A stretch of 64,000 nt of DNA from Macrostomum hystrix (GCA_950097015.1 CATNEN010000029.1:2114001-2178000), one strand, 5' to 3'. Numbered from the stretch's first letter, positions 12,101 to 20,090 are shown. Notes: generated by a model from the sequence alone, not told the origin. Numbers and translations: made by a program.

Positions 12101-15100
12101 TGCCAGCAGACACCTTGACAAGAATCGTTGAATATCTCGATTCCGATGTTTTGTGAGTCTGAAAGTTGTATAGATCGGAAAAGTTTAGCCCGTGTTCTGC
12201 ATTTTCATAGCGATTCGTTAAATTTTTCAGGAGATACAGAATACAGCCGTTTATTATCTACTCGTAGTAGCTGATAGAGTAGGTGAATGACGCTTATTTT
12301 CAAGCTAATGAATCATTTTCAAATCGATTAAATTGCAGAATCAAAGAGCAGGCAATGAACGACATTCTTGCCGACATAATGTTCTACATACTGTTCCTGA
12401 TCATACTGACAATGGCCGCCTACACAAATCAAGACTATCGGTCATTTATCCAGAACAACCTGGTAAAGAACACCATCACAGGTAAGTTTGTGAAAACGCC
12501 GAAACCGCTAAACCTGGACAGTGTTCAACGCATGGAGGACCTGTACCCGTACGTCGGCAAGTTCGCGGCGCCGCTGCTCTACCCCACCGTCTGCTACAAC
12601 GGCGAAGAGTGCAACCAGGCAGGAAACGGGTGGAGCTGGGATCCGCAGCTGTTCCTGGTGCGCAAGGCCCAGCTAAGGCAGCTGCGAATCCGCAGACCGG
12701 GCACCTGCAGGATTGATCAGTACTTCAAAAATGCTATCTTCGAGTGCCGGCAAGAGTACAGCATGTTTAACGACGACGAGGCCACCTACCTGCCGTCCTG
12801 GCAGCCATACAACTCTAGCTGTGAGCCGTCCCTGCATTATCTCTTGTATTCTTAGAGTTGGTTTTTTAGTAGGTTAAGATTTCAGGTCTTGTTCAGATGG
12901 CAGCCCTCTGGAACTGGAGTGTCAGAAAACCACCCAATGTACATTGGCTTGTGGGTTCTGGAGCTGGAGCTCTTGCCCCCCACCCAATGTACATTGGCTT
13001 GTGGGTTCTGGAACTGGAGCTCTTGCCCCCCCACCCAATCTACATTGGCTTGTGGATTCTGGAACTGGAGCTCTTGCCCCCCACCCAATGTACATTGGCT
13101 TGTGGGTTCTGGAACTGGAGCTCTTGCCCCCCACCCAATGTACATTGGCTTGTGGGTTCTGGAACTGGAGCTCTTGCTCCCCACCCAATGTACATTGGCT
13201 TGTGGGTTCTGGAACTGGAGCTCTTGCCCCCCACCCAATGTACATTGGCTTGTGGGTTCTGGAACTGGAGCTCTTGCCCCCCACCCAATGTACATTGGCT
13301 TGTGGGTTCTGGAACTGGAGCTCTTGCCCCCCCACCCAATCTACATTGGCTTGTGGATTCTGGAACTGGAGCTCTTGCCCCCCACCCAATGTACATTGGC
13401 TTGTGGGTTCTGGAACTGGAGCTCTTGCCCCCCACCCAATGTACATTGGCTTGTGGGTTCTGGAACTGGAGCTCTTGCTCCCCACCCAATGTACATTGGC
13501 TTGTGGGTTCTGGAACTGGAGCTCTTGCCCCCCACCCAATGTACATTGGCTTGTGGGTTCTGGAACTGGAGCTCTTGCCCCCCACCCAATGTACATTGGC
13601 TTGTGGGTTCTGGAACTGGAGCTCTTGCCCCCCCACCCAATCTACATTGGCTTGTGGATTCTGGAACTGGAGCTCTTGCCCCCCACCCAATGTACATTGG
13701 CTTGTGGGTTCTGGAACTGGAGCTCTTGCCCCCCACCCAATGTACGTTGGCTTGTGGGTTCTGGAACTGGAGCTCTTGCCCCCCACCCAATCTACATTGG
13801 CTTGTGGATTCTGGAACTGGAGCTCTTGCCCCCCACCCAATGTACATTTGCTAGTGGGTTCTGGAACTGGAGCTCTTGCTCCCCACCCAATGTACATTGG
13901 CTAGTGGGTTCTGGAACTGGAGCTCTTGCCGCCCACCCAATGTACATTGGCTTGTGGGTTCTGGAACTGGAGCTCTTGCCCCCCACCCAATCTACATTGG
14001 CTTGTGGATTCTGGAACTGGAGCTCTTGCCCCCCACCCAATGTACATTTGCTAGTGGGTTCTGGAACTGGAGCTCTTGCTCCCCACCCAATGTACATTGG
14101 CTAGTGGGTTCTGGAACTGGAGCTCTTGCCGCCCACCCAATGTACATTGGCTTGTGGGTTCTGGAACTGGAGCTCGTGCCCCCCCACCCAATGTACATTG
14201 GCTTGTGGGTTCTGGAACTGGAGCTCTTGCCCCCCCACCCAATGTACATTGGCTTGTGGGTTCTGGAACTGGAGCTCTTGCCCCCCCACCCAATGTACAT
14301 TGGCTTGTGGGTTCTGGAACTGGAGCTCTTGCCCCCCCACCCAATGTACATTGGCTTGTGGGTTCTGGAACTGGAGCTCTTGCCCCCAATGTACTTTTAC
14401 TCGACTTGCCGCAGATCCCGTTGAGACCGAGTGGAGCTACACGGACGCGCTCCAGCTGTTCGGCACGCCCTACTCGGGCTACCTGAGCACCTACTCTGGC
14501 GGTGGCTACGTCGCCTCGTTAGGCAAATCGGCGGCCGAGGCCAAAGCTGAAACTGATCGACTATTCAATGCCAGCTGGATTGACAAGTACACCAGAGCAG
14601 TGTTCTTCGAATTTCTGCTGCTCAATCCGAGCACAAATCTGTTCACGTTCGCCGAGATTTTGTTCGAAGGTTTCAACGGTGGCAGCTTCATCAAGTACGT
14701 GCAGGTGTACACTCTACGACTGAATCGCTACGTCGGCGCCAACGGTGTATTCTTCATGGCTGTAGACATTGTGTCACTGATCTTCATTGTGGTGTTCGTC
14801 TACAGAGAGTCCAAGGAGTTGCACAAACTGGGCTGGCTGTACTTTAGGGTGAGCCGCCCGATTTCAACAATCCTTTAATTAAGAAAATTTCGTTTCTTGA
14901 CTCCACTCAAGCAATTTGAGTCCTATAGCAAGGCACTCAACTTTGGCTTGCTTCATTTCGTCCAGCTGTTAAATGGGTTCCAGCATTAGCTTTTTGCTGA
15001 GAAACTGTACTTTTGGCTGCACATGTCACCCGATTTAGCAGGTGTGATCAATAATACTAACAATGGAGTGAGGTGGGTGGAAGATCGATACGGAATGCGG

Positions 15101-18100
15101 AGTGAGGTGGATGCCAGAGCGAGGCGAAAAATGGAGTGAGGTGGGTGGCAGATTGTGACGGTATGGGGGTGTTTCAATTTTTAGAAAATTCAATCAAGGA
15201 AACCACTCTTTTGACACACCTAAGCACAAGCGTATGACAAATCTCAGCCAATTAATTCTTGATTGCTTTAAGTAGTTGAAGTGATTATATTTTCAGTAAG
15301 ACTACAAGACTACAAGCTTCTGTGCCTCTTTATTCACAGGACGTGTTCAACGTGATGGACTTCCTCCTGTTAATCTTCTGTTGTGTGGAGGTGGTTATGT
15401 CCGTTGTACGCGTCACCGCACAACAGGGCGTGTCCTACTTTATGAATAAGTATCCTGAAAGATTTGTCAACTTCCAATGGCTGATCATGTGGGAACAGGT
15501 GAGTTTATCTACCATTCACCGATCCACCTTCTCATCTAACCGCTGATATATCTACGCACTGCTCTATCTACGCACTCATCTATCTACACACTGATCTATC
15601 TACGCACTCATCTATCTACACACTGATCTATCTACGAACTAATCTATCTACATACTGATCTATCTACGCACTCATCTATCTACACACTGATCTATCTACG
15701 AACTAATCTATCTACGCTCTGATCTATCTACGCACTCATCTATCTACGCCTTGATCTATCTACGCATTGATCTATCAACGTGCTGATCTATCTACGCATT
15801 GATCTATCTACGCACTGATCTATCAACGTGCCAATCTATCTACGCCTTGATCTATCTAAGCACTGATCTATCTACGCATTGATCTATCTACGCCTTGACC
15901 TATCTACGCATTGATCTATCTACGCACTCATCTATCTACGCTCTGATCTATCTACGCACTAATCTATCTACGCTCTGATCTATCTACGCACTCATCTATC
16001 TACGCATTGATCTATCTACGCTCTGATCTATCTACGCACTCATCTATCTACGCATTGATCTATCTACGCACTGATCTATCAACGTGCTGATCTATCTACG
16101 CCTTGATCTATCTACGCATTGATCTATCTACGCACTCATCTATCTACGCTCTGATCTATCTACGCACTCATCTATCTACACACTGATCTATCTACGAACT
16201 AATCTATCTACACACTGATCTATCTACGCACTCATCTATCTACACACTGATCTATCTACGAACTAATCTATCTACGCTCTGATCTATCTACGCACTCATC
16301 TATCTACGCATTGATCTATCTACGCACTGATCTATCAACGTGCTGATCTATCTACGCCTTGATCTATCTACGCATTGATTAGCTTAGACACTGAACAAAC
16401 TATCAATTACCCATCTTTGCACTATGAATCAACTCATCTGATTTTGTTCGCCCCTGCGTACTCGTAATATTTCAGATGAACCAGCTGTTCCTGGGCCTAG
16501 TTGTATTTGTCTTTACTATCAGGTTTTTGCGCCTGTTGTCATTTAACCGCAAGATGATGATGCTGGGCCACGTGCTGAAGACTGCAGCCCAGCCACTCGG
16601 CAACTTTATGGTCATATTTTACATCATGTTCTTTGCTTTCGTGCAGCTCGGCTATTTCATGTTCAACGTCAAAGTTGAGGCCTTCAAGTCGCTGGTTGAC
16701 TGCGTGGAGACACTGGGAGTCATGACGCTGAGTAAGTAGTGCATTGAACCAATTGCTTTGAAGTGCTAACAGGTTAATGTGCCGAGAAGCACTTCTGCAG
16801 GAAGGCGAAGGGTAAAGATGGGACGGAAAATAGAGCGGAGGTTGGGTGAATATATTCGCTATTTAATTGGATGATCGGGACAGAAAACGGAGTGAGGTGG
16901 TTGCTAGAGCGTCGCAAATGGAGTGAGATGGAGTGAGGTGGGTGGCTGATCGGGAAGGAAATATCGTGCTGTGTGGGTAACAGTTGTAGAGGAATATCTA
17001 AATGAGATGGGTGACAGAGTGTTAACGTCCAGTACCCCGTATGTTGTGAAAAGTATTTTGCAGGTCACCAACCAATTAACCAATTAACAACTCTCTGCAT
17101 TTTTCAGATAAATTTGATTTCACCACATTTGCCGTGGGTGGTGGACAGCTGGGCATGCTGTTCTTCTTTGTCTACATGGTGTTCGTGTCCTTCGTGTTGA
17201 TCAACTTTTTCATCACCATCATCAATGTGGCTTTTAGTCAAGTGAAACGCGAATGGGGCGACACCAAGAACCAGTACGAGATAGTCGAATACGTAGTCAA
17301 GTCCATCAAGTCGGTCTTCGGAATTAATCCGCAGAAGCGGCTGAACCATATCGATCACCAGTTCGCCTACATGGCCGGTGAGCTGTTTTACAACAAATAT
17401 GAACTATTTGGGTGAAGAACTGGCGTGGGTGAACTGATCAATCCTGTCAGTGAATCGATTATTTTCTTCTTCGGGTGAAGCAATATTGTGGATAAATCAA
17501 TTATTTGGATGAATTAACCGTGTGGGTGAATCGATTATTTCGATGAATTAATCGTGTGGGTGAATCTATTATTTCGATGAATTAATCGTGTGGGTGAATC
17601 TATTATTTCGATGAATTAATCGTGTGGGTGAATCTATTATTTCGATGAATTAACCGTGTGGGTGAATCTATTATTTCGATGAATTAATCGTGTGGGTGAA
17701 TCGACGATGTGTGTGAATCGATGATGTGGGTGAATCGATGATGTGGGTGAGTCGATGATGTGGGTGAGTCGATGATGTGGGTGAGTCGCTGATGTGGGTG
17801 AGTCGATGATGTGGGTGAGTCGCTGATGTGGGTGAATAGATGGCGAGGGTGAATCGATGGCGAGGGTGAATCGATGGCGAGGGTGAATCAATGGCGAGGG
17901 TGAATCGATGGCGAGGGTGAATCGATGGCGAGGGTGAATCGATGGCGAGGGTGAATCGATGGCGAGGGTGAATCGATGGCGAGGGTGAATCAATGGCGAG
18001 GGTGAATCAATGGCGAGGGTGAATCGATGGCGAGGGTGAATCGATGGCGAGGGTGAATCGATGGCGAGGGTGAATTGTTACAGGTTTTATGTGCATGTAA

Positions 18101-18315
18101 TAAATAAAACTAATCATAGAAGGGCCCATAATGCAAGACCGTAACCCGAACCCGGCGCACCCAACGCAGAGACCTCCAAGTTCGACAGGCAGGTGGAGGA
18201 GCTGGACGACAAGCTGTTCGAGCTGGAGTTCTACATGCGCAACCTCGGCATCATGAACGGTGACGTAGGGCCGGCCAAGAAGCGAGTGAAGAGCAAGGTC
18301 ATCCTCAGCGACTGA
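1..18315 (+). CDS. Polycystin-1-like receptor/channel, 3' part, 16 exons (5' end outside window)
   Basis: Predicted spliced CDS: 1-134, 2847-3193, 4508-5105, 5302-5438, 6338-7179, 7268-7481, 7719-7990, 8446-8776, 9571-10247, 11571-11957, 12339-12820, 14415-14848, 15340-15498, 16476-16731, 17108-17377, 18170-18315. All junctions are GT-AG and keep one reading frame for about 1894 codons. Order seen: Cys-containing REJ-like ectodomain, Thr-rich linker, GPS with HLT, TM1, PLAT, ten further membrane segments, the polycystin extracellular domain between S1 and S2, pore and S6, and a C-terminal acidic/leucine-rich helix. This is the architecture of polycystin-1 family proteins (PKD1, PKD1L, PKDREJ), 11-TM receptors that can pair with PKD2-type subunits, often in cilia or sperm. 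Which subfamily it belongs to cannot be decided, because the N-terminus is missing. The fit of exons and domains is strong; individual splice sites are predicted without transcripts. Confidence 0.93.
154..2838 (+). repeat. 19-bp tandem array filling intron 1
   Basis: About 140 copies of a pyrimidine-rich unit close to ctctaccctgtctccctca, with variants such as taactctatcatg and cattcaaccctg. The array starts about 20 bases after the donor at 135. Its last copies form the polypyrimidine tract of the acceptor at 2846. Long open frames across it follow from the 19-codon periodicity and are not genes. Confidence 0.95.
2847..3193 (+). CDS. Polycystin-1-like exon 2: ectodomain upstream of GPS
   Basis: Acceptor cccgcag|act and donor gag|gttagt. 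The reading includes SLTCQVEAKLPAG, then YTLTICVSVFDGAFSEA, then SPFFTDIRAAGESGSVVSMA. This resembles the REJ-module end, where a Cys-bearing beta sandwich is followed by a helical segment (the start of the GAIN subdomain A). Enters in phase 1 and leaves in phase 0. Confidence 0.85.
3211..4433 (+). repeat. 23-bp tandem array in intron 2
   Basis: About 55 copies of a unit close to ctcacacactcaccctggtg plus aca, with deletions to 19-21 bp (cacacaccctgg) and cgcactc or aagcactc variants. It occupies nearly the whole intron between the donor at 3194 and the acceptor at 4507. Blocks of several variants recur in the same order (e.g. around 3660-3780, 3830-3930 and 4110-4200), so higher-order duplication is visible. 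Confidence 0.95.
4508..5105 (+). CDS. Polycystin-1-like exon 3: helical GAIN-like region with Ser/Gly run
   Basis: Acceptor ccctccag|gct; donor ggca|gtgagt. The exon encodes amphipathic helices (TLIVSAAKSAITG, QLQTLMLVGAMLKGATSVAN, TKLILESSMNLLNAA-like text). A run of GSSS units (about 30 residues, bases 4830-4910, agcagcggc repeats) follows, then a basic/hydrophobic helix. Helices of this kind precede the GPS in GAIN domains. The Ser/Gly run is probably a flexible linker and is likely length-polymorphic. Confidence 0.88.
5302..5438 (+). CDS. Polycystin-1-like exon 4
   Basis: Acceptor caacgcag|ag and donor gctcag|gtgcgc. With the phase-1 base of exon 3 it reads KTFAKGSSPRSGASIGTG, then FTEPSPYDPNEYQASQTV. 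The PSPY..NEY text resembles the strand segments just upstream of the GPS in PKD1-like proteins. Enters in phase 1 and leaves in phase 0. Confidence 0.82.
5455..6172 (+). repeat. 13-bp tandem array in intron 4
   Basis: Roughly 55 copies of gtgtggatgtagg with g-to-a (gatgaagg) and tgcgg variants. It lies between the donor at 5439 and the acceptor at 6337. The + strand is purine-rich, with G tracts in every copy. Confidence 0.95.
6338..7179 (+). CDS. Polycystin-1-like exon 5: GAIN-like strands, Thr-rich and Cys-rich linker
   Basis: Acceptor aaccgcag|gta; donor gaac|gtgagt. It begins VIENKAQIFSMAGNG, then SPVFSIGIYSDRQYKF (a beta-strand segment). A Thr-rich stretch (TTGAPTTTTEAGTTTMPG) suited to O-glycosylation follows, then an Arg-rich stretch. 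A Cys-dense segment (SCNCSGSGGSGACFK, then TKCVCNSTGCVKV) completes the exon. The Cys-dense insert is unusual for the family; I do not recognise it as a named domain. Confidence 0.88.
7268..7481 (+). CDS. Polycystin-1-like exon 6: start of GPS motif
   Basis: Acceptor ctccgcag|c; donor ctac|gtgagt. The exon encodes EFFIGIRAVRTQANNRTGRN, and later TTGCYYVDMKTFSLSTNGVY. The GC-aromatic start and the STNG element match the first half of a GPS (PS01/PF01825-type motif). The usual tryptophans are replaced by Y/F/L. Confidence 0.88.
7719..7990 (+). CDS. Polycystin-1-like exon 7: GPS cleavage site and TM1
   Basis: Acceptor attttcag|ctg; donor tttag|gtgcgg. It reads LSECSTIDATLCYSSHLTSF, carrying the H-L-T autoproteolysis tripeptide, then the SSFVVPPIQID exit. 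The first membrane segment is PIALALILSIVCFYFIIVIW, followed by basic RRKDEKDVER. This order is the standard GPS-TM1 hinge of polycystin-1 proteins. Phase 2 into the PLAT exon. Confidence 0.93.
8008..8380 (+). repeat. 16-bp tandem array in intron 7
   Basis: About 22 copies of actccctgcatcacac with ctacatc and aaactcc variants. It starts 17 bases after the donor at 7991. The same family fills intron 8. Confidence 0.95.
8446..8776 (+). CDS. Polycystin-1-like exon 8: PLAT/LH2 domain
   Basis: Acceptor tgcttcag|g; donor gaatg|gtcagt. The completed codon gives RYELTFWTGARRQGGTTANV then SLILYGED, the canonical PLAT start (Y-x-hydrophobic-x-TG...GT-x-A-x-V-x-hydrophobic-x-L-x-G). LTHLRIWHDNSGG, then KWYLNRLLINDL and YFFICNRWFAFDEEDG, complete the lipid/protein-binding beta sandwich. 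PLAT sits in the first cytoplasmic loop after TM1 in polycystin-1 proteins. Confidence 0.96.
8876..9520 (+). repeat. 16-bp tandem array in intron 8 (same family as intron 7)
   Basis: About 40 copies of actccctacatcacac or actccttgcatcacac, ending in a few tgcatcgctgcactcc variants. Open frames across it (up to 217 codons) come from the 16-codon periodicity. Confidence 0.95.
9571..10247 (+). CDS. Polycystin-1-like exon 9: end of PLAT, TM2-TM3, acidic loop
   Basis: Acceptor gactcag|gtg; donor ccctg|gtgggt. It opens with VDRILTVS (end of PLAT). TM2 follows (ATACLVLLLSTMMVNLMFYG), then TM3 (IYLATVSTLIILPVNVLIVV), then a charged cytoplasmic loop with clusters such as DEAEDDDDQ and DDDDDEEKNKK. 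The end RRFWPLPWW leads into TM4 in the next exon. FYG after TM2 is typical of PKD1 proteins. Confidence 0.93.
10363..10822. repeat. Dispersed repeat copy A (intron 9)
   Basis: Two blocks, 10363-10410 and 10680-10822, match 12039-12243 in intron 10. Shared text includes caaatacccact, gaatcgttgaatatctcga and ggagatacag. Copy A carries about 265 extra bases between the blocks. No coding capacity is seen and the family is unknown. Confidence 0.75.
11212..11516 (-). mobile_element. SINE-1 (tRNA Ser/Leu-type head), flanked by 14-bp direct repeats
   Basis: On the minus strand it starts with a tRNA-like head: the A-box-like gagcggttaacgcg and the B-box-like ttcgattcc (seen as ggaatcgaa on +). A conserved body follows (ctgcctgacgatgagaaag) and then an AT-rich tail. 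It is bounded by perfect direct repeats gattaacgtacata at 11198-11211 and 11517-11530, the target-site duplication expected from LINE-mediated insertion. It lies in intron 9, about 40 bases upstream of the exon 10 acceptor. Related copies are at 48003-48252 and 54813-55128. Confidence 0.9.
11571..11957 (+). CDS. Polycystin-1-like exon 10: TM4, TM5 and cytoplasmic linker
   Basis: Acceptor actccag|gtgg; donor cagcg|gtgagc. TM4 reads YVAYCLAVVWVGVCTYLMVE. TM5 reads AAMFVTLFQSIILVQPIKIV. The QS-hydrophobic-QP-hydrophobic-K element is conserved in polycystin-1 proteins. A charged linker (RRVPPPPDQETLRELREQR) leads to S1. Confidence 0.94.
12039..12243. repeat. Dispersed repeat copy B (intron 10)
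   Basis: Matches copy A in the preceding intron (see 10363-10822) with substitutions and small indels, and lacks the 265-base middle part. It lies 82 bases after the exon 10 donor. Confidence 0.75.
12339..12820 (+). CDS. Polycystin-1-like exon 11: S1 and start of polycystin (TOP) domain
   Basis: Acceptor attgcag|a; donor tagct|gtgagc. S1 reads DILADIMFYILFLIILTMAA. The extracellular domain begins with QDYRSFIQNNLVKNT and contains FLVRKAQLRQLRIRRPGTC, then ECRQEYSMFNDDEATYLPSW. The LRQLR...C and C...YS...ED-like pattern is the polycystin-domain signature. Confidence 0.95.
12905..14395 (+). repeat. 50/51-bp tandem array filling intron 11
   Basis: About 29 copies of a 50-bp unit (51 when one C is added in the C tract), containing caatgtacattggcttgtgg and ggaactggagctcttgcccc. 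Variant copies with caatctacattgg and gtggattctgg recur at about 13028, 13328, 13629, 13790 and 13990, indicating higher-order duplication (about 300 bp). The array starts about 85 bases after the donor and ends about 20 bases before the acceptor. Every frame on both strands is open, so long ORFs here are artefacts. Confidence 0.97.
14415..14848 (+). CDS. Polycystin-1-like exon 12: rest of polycystin domain and S2
   Basis: Acceptor gccgcag|at; donor ttagg|gtgagc. It contains YSGGGYVASLGKSAAEA, then WIDKYTRAVFFEFLLL and NPSTNLFTFAEILFE, the most diagnostic stretch of the polycystin extracellular domain (W-hydrophobic-D-x-x-TRA-hydrophobic-F-x-EF...N-x-NLF). S2 is VFFMAVDIVSLIFIVVFVYR. The start WSYTDALQLFG also fits. 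Confidence 0.97.
15340..15498 (+). CDS. Polycystin-1-like exon 13: S3
   Basis: Acceptor attcacag|gac; donor gaacag|gtgagt. S3 reads DVFNVMDFLLLIFCCVEVVM, followed by a basic/aromatic linker (YFMNKYPERFVNFQWLIMWE). NxxD near the S3 start is typical of polycystin and TRP-like voltage-sensor-like domains. Phase 0 at both ends. Confidence 0.94.
15548..16380 (+). repeat. 16-bp tandem array in intron 13
   Basis: About 52 copies of atctatctacgcactg with variants (actcatc, gaactaa, catt, caacgtgc). Blocks of variants recur in the same order, e.g. around 15940 and 16000, and 15600 and 16160. It starts about 50 bases after the donor and ends about 95 bases before the acceptor. Confidence 0.95.
16476..16731 (+). 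CDS. Polycystin-1-like exon 14: S4 and S5
   Basis: Acceptor atttcag|atg; donor gctga|gtaagt. S4 is LFLGLVVFVFTIRFLRLLSF, then NRKMMMLGHVLK. S5 is GNFMVIFYIMFFAFVQLGYF. The pore-loop start VEAFKSLVDCVETLGVMTL ends the exon. R-x-x-R in S4 and the NxK linker are as in polycystin-1 proteins. Confidence 0.95.
17108..17377 (+). CDS. Polycystin-1-like exon 15: pore exit and S6
   Basis: Acceptor tttcag|at; donor gccg|gtgagc. It reads NKFDFTTFAVGGGQLGML, then S6 FFFVYMVFVSFVLINFFITI and INVAFSQVKREW. LxNFFxTIIN at the S6 end is the family hallmark. The region aligned with the PKD2 filter (LGD) reads L-S-N-K here. Confidence 0.95.
17505..18076 (+). repeat. Two adjoining tandem arrays in intron 15 (about 32-bp and 17-bp units)
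   Basis: 17505-17700 carries five copies of a 32-bp unit (gtgggtgaatctattatttc plus gatgaattaatc). 17700-18076 carries about 22 copies of a 17-bp unit, first gtgggtgagtcgatgat and then gagggtgaatcgatggc. All share the ggtgaatcgat core and seem to derive from one another. Confidence 0.93.
18170..18315 (+). CDS. Polycystin-1-like last exon: C-terminal coiled coil and stop
   Basis: Acceptor caacgcag|ag. With the last base of exon 15 it reads ETSKFDRQVEELDDKLFELE, then FYMRNLGIMNG and a basic tail ending KSKVILSD, with stop tga at 18313-18315. The heptad-like V-x-x-L...L-x-x-L helix matches the short C-terminal coiled coil that PKD1 proteins use to bind PKD2. The 3' UTR follows; no convincing AATAAA is seen within 100 bases (attaaa near 18383). 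Confidence 0.9.
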
Positions 18316-18922
18316 TTTTGATTTGCCGGCTCGGAGGAGGAAAAAATATGGTATCCGTTTTTTCCCAGAAACGTAACTAACGATTAAACAGTTAAACACA
18401 GTGCTAGCACTGTTTGTCTTAGTTTGTGGTCTAAAGATAAACCAATATATAACTGACGAACAAATTGTCTGCTTATTTTATTCATCGACATTCACCGTAT
18501 CACTGCAGTTTTATTATATATCCAATCATGTACACCCAGATATATTTAGCATGTATAAATACGCAGTCTTGAAAATTCTCATTGTTTTTTTCTTATTTCT
18601 GCAAGTACTCGTAATGTACCCATCGCAACATAAAAAGAATACTTAAGTTTTCTAGATATTTTCCTAAGAAAAACTTGTCCCGTAATCGTAATAATTACTC
18701 TAAAAATGCTGTTTAAAATTGAGTAAAAAAGCAACCATTTCATTTTTAGTATATTAGAAGAAATAACAGCTTAACTTGTTGAGCGCCCTTTTTATCCTAC
18801 TCGTAGATTATCTAGCGTGAAGACATCCATCCGCTTAAATCAAATATGCATTGACTTCAATCAGTTGCTTTACTTTCATAAATTGCTTCAGTGCAACCAG
18901 CCACGACTGTAGCTAAGCCGGG

Positions 18923-19218
18923 ATCTATGACCAGTGGCCAAAAGACTGACTGGTAGGGGATCATTGACCAGCAGACTGACTGGTGGGGGTCATTGACCAG
19001 CAGACTGACTGGTAGGGGGTCATTGACCAGCAGACTGACTGGTAGGGGGTCATTGACCAGCAGACTGACTGGTAGGGGGTCATTGACCAGCAGACTGACT
19101 GGTAGGGGGTCATTGACCAGCAGACTGACTGGTAGGGGGTCATTGACCAGCAGACTGACTGGTAGGGGGTCATTGACCAGCAGACTGACTGGTAGGGGGT
19201 CATTGACCAGCAGACTGA
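18923..19218 (+). repeat. 30-bp tandem array between polycystin and RPS11 genes
   Basis: About nine nearly identical copies of a 30-bp unit containing cattgaccagcagactgact followed by ggtagggg. The homogeneity (inner copies identical) suggests recent expansion. Confidence 0.95.
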
Positions 19219-19365
19219 TGGAGCCAAACCAAGTTAGCTACGAATCGAAACAAAGCAACAACAAAGAGTTAACAGGCAAGACAAAAGGCAATTTCAATCC
19301 AAATCTGCAGCCTTTAATTAACTAGGCAACGACGAAAGTGTGAAGCCGCTAACGCAGGCTATTGA

Positions 19366-19371
19366 TTTATT
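19366..19371 (-). terminator. Poly(A) signal AATAAA of RPS11
   Basis: tttatt on +, i.e. AATAAA on the minus strand, about 100 bases after the RPS11 stop codon. This is a normal distance for a ribosomal protein mRNA. Confidence 0.6.
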
Positions 19372-19471
19372 ATATCCAGTCCAGCAACCCAGTTCGATCA
19401 GTCAGCGTGACAGGGCATTATCAATGTCTGATGCACAAACTAGCAGTTCCACACAATTCACAGACTGCCTC

Positions 19472-19918
19472 CTAGAACTTCTGGAACGAGGACTTCTTGC
19501 TGCCGCCACGAGCCTTGCTCACCTTGACAACGTTGAACGAGACCGTCTTGCTAAGCGGCCGGCACTCGCCGACGGTGACAATGTCGCCTAGTTCAACGTC
19601 GCGAAAGCAGGGCGACAGGTGCACGGACATGTTCTTGTGTCGCTTCTCGTAGCGCTGGTATTTTTGCACAAAGTGCAGATAGTCCCGCCTGATGACAATG
19701 GTTCGCTGCATCTTCATCTTGGTGACCACGCCGGTGAAGATGCGGCCCCGGATGTGCACATTGCCGGTGAAGGGGCACTTCTTGTCAACGTAGCCGCCTT
19801 CGATGGCTTCTCGAGGCGTCTTGAAGCCCAGGCCGACATTCTTCACGTAGTGATTGCGGCGGCCCTTCTTGCCGCGCACCTCCTGCTTCTGAAAGGCTCG
19901 CTCGTTCAGTTCGGCCAT
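19472..19918 (-). CDS. RPS11: 40S ribosomal protein S11 (uS17), single exon
   Basis: 148 codons. The core is almost invariant in eukaryotes: [89 protein letters not shown], ending FQKF. It binds 18S rRNA in the small subunit. Start ATG at 19918: [12 protein letters not shown] matches the family N-terminus. The segment between QKQ and KNVGLGF is shorter than in the vertebrate protein (158 aa) by about ten residues. A splice-acceptor-like ttacag lies about 21 bases upstream of the ATG, suggesting a 5' UTR intron or trans-splice site. The ORF itself has no intron. Confidence 0.98.
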   Translation of the reverse strand: MAELNERAFQKQEVRGKKGRRNHYVKNVGLGFKTPREAIEGGYVDKKCPFTGNVHIRGRIFTGVVTKMKMQRTIVIRRDYLHFVQKYQRYEKRHKNMSVHLSPCFRDVELGDIVTVGECRPLSKTVSFNVVKVSKARGGSKKSSFQKF

Positions 19919-19938
19919 TGCTGCTCACACTTGCCTGG

Positions 19939-19940
19939 CT
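19939..19940 (-). promoter_or_regulatory. Splice-acceptor-like site just upstream of RPS11 start
   Basis: The minus strand reads ttttatcccattacag before ccaggcaag and then the ATG 21 bases later. The pyrimidine tract plus AG fits either a cis 5' UTR intron, common in ribosomal protein genes, or a spliced-leader acceptor. Sequence alone cannot decide. Confidence 0.4.
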
Positions 19941-19992
19941 GTAATGGGATAAAAATATATCAACTGCCGCTGCTGCTTACACGTTTCACACA

Positions 19993-20090
19993 TTTGTCAC
20001 ATCTACCTGACACTTCTGTCACATCAACCTGACACTTCTGTCACATCTACCTGACACTTCTGTCACATCTACCTGACACTTCTATCACAA
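19993..20090 (+). repeat. 22-bp tandem repeat, about 4.5 copies
   Basis: Units near tgtcacatctacctgacact plus tc, located about 75-170 bases upstream of the RPS11 ATG, within its putative promoter region or 5' intron. Confidence 0.85.

Noticed and set aside
12889-14486. Open frames of 180-386 codons on both strands
   Set aside because: Translation of the 50-bp intronic array in all frames. The real splice from 12820 to 14415 restores the polycystin domain exactly.
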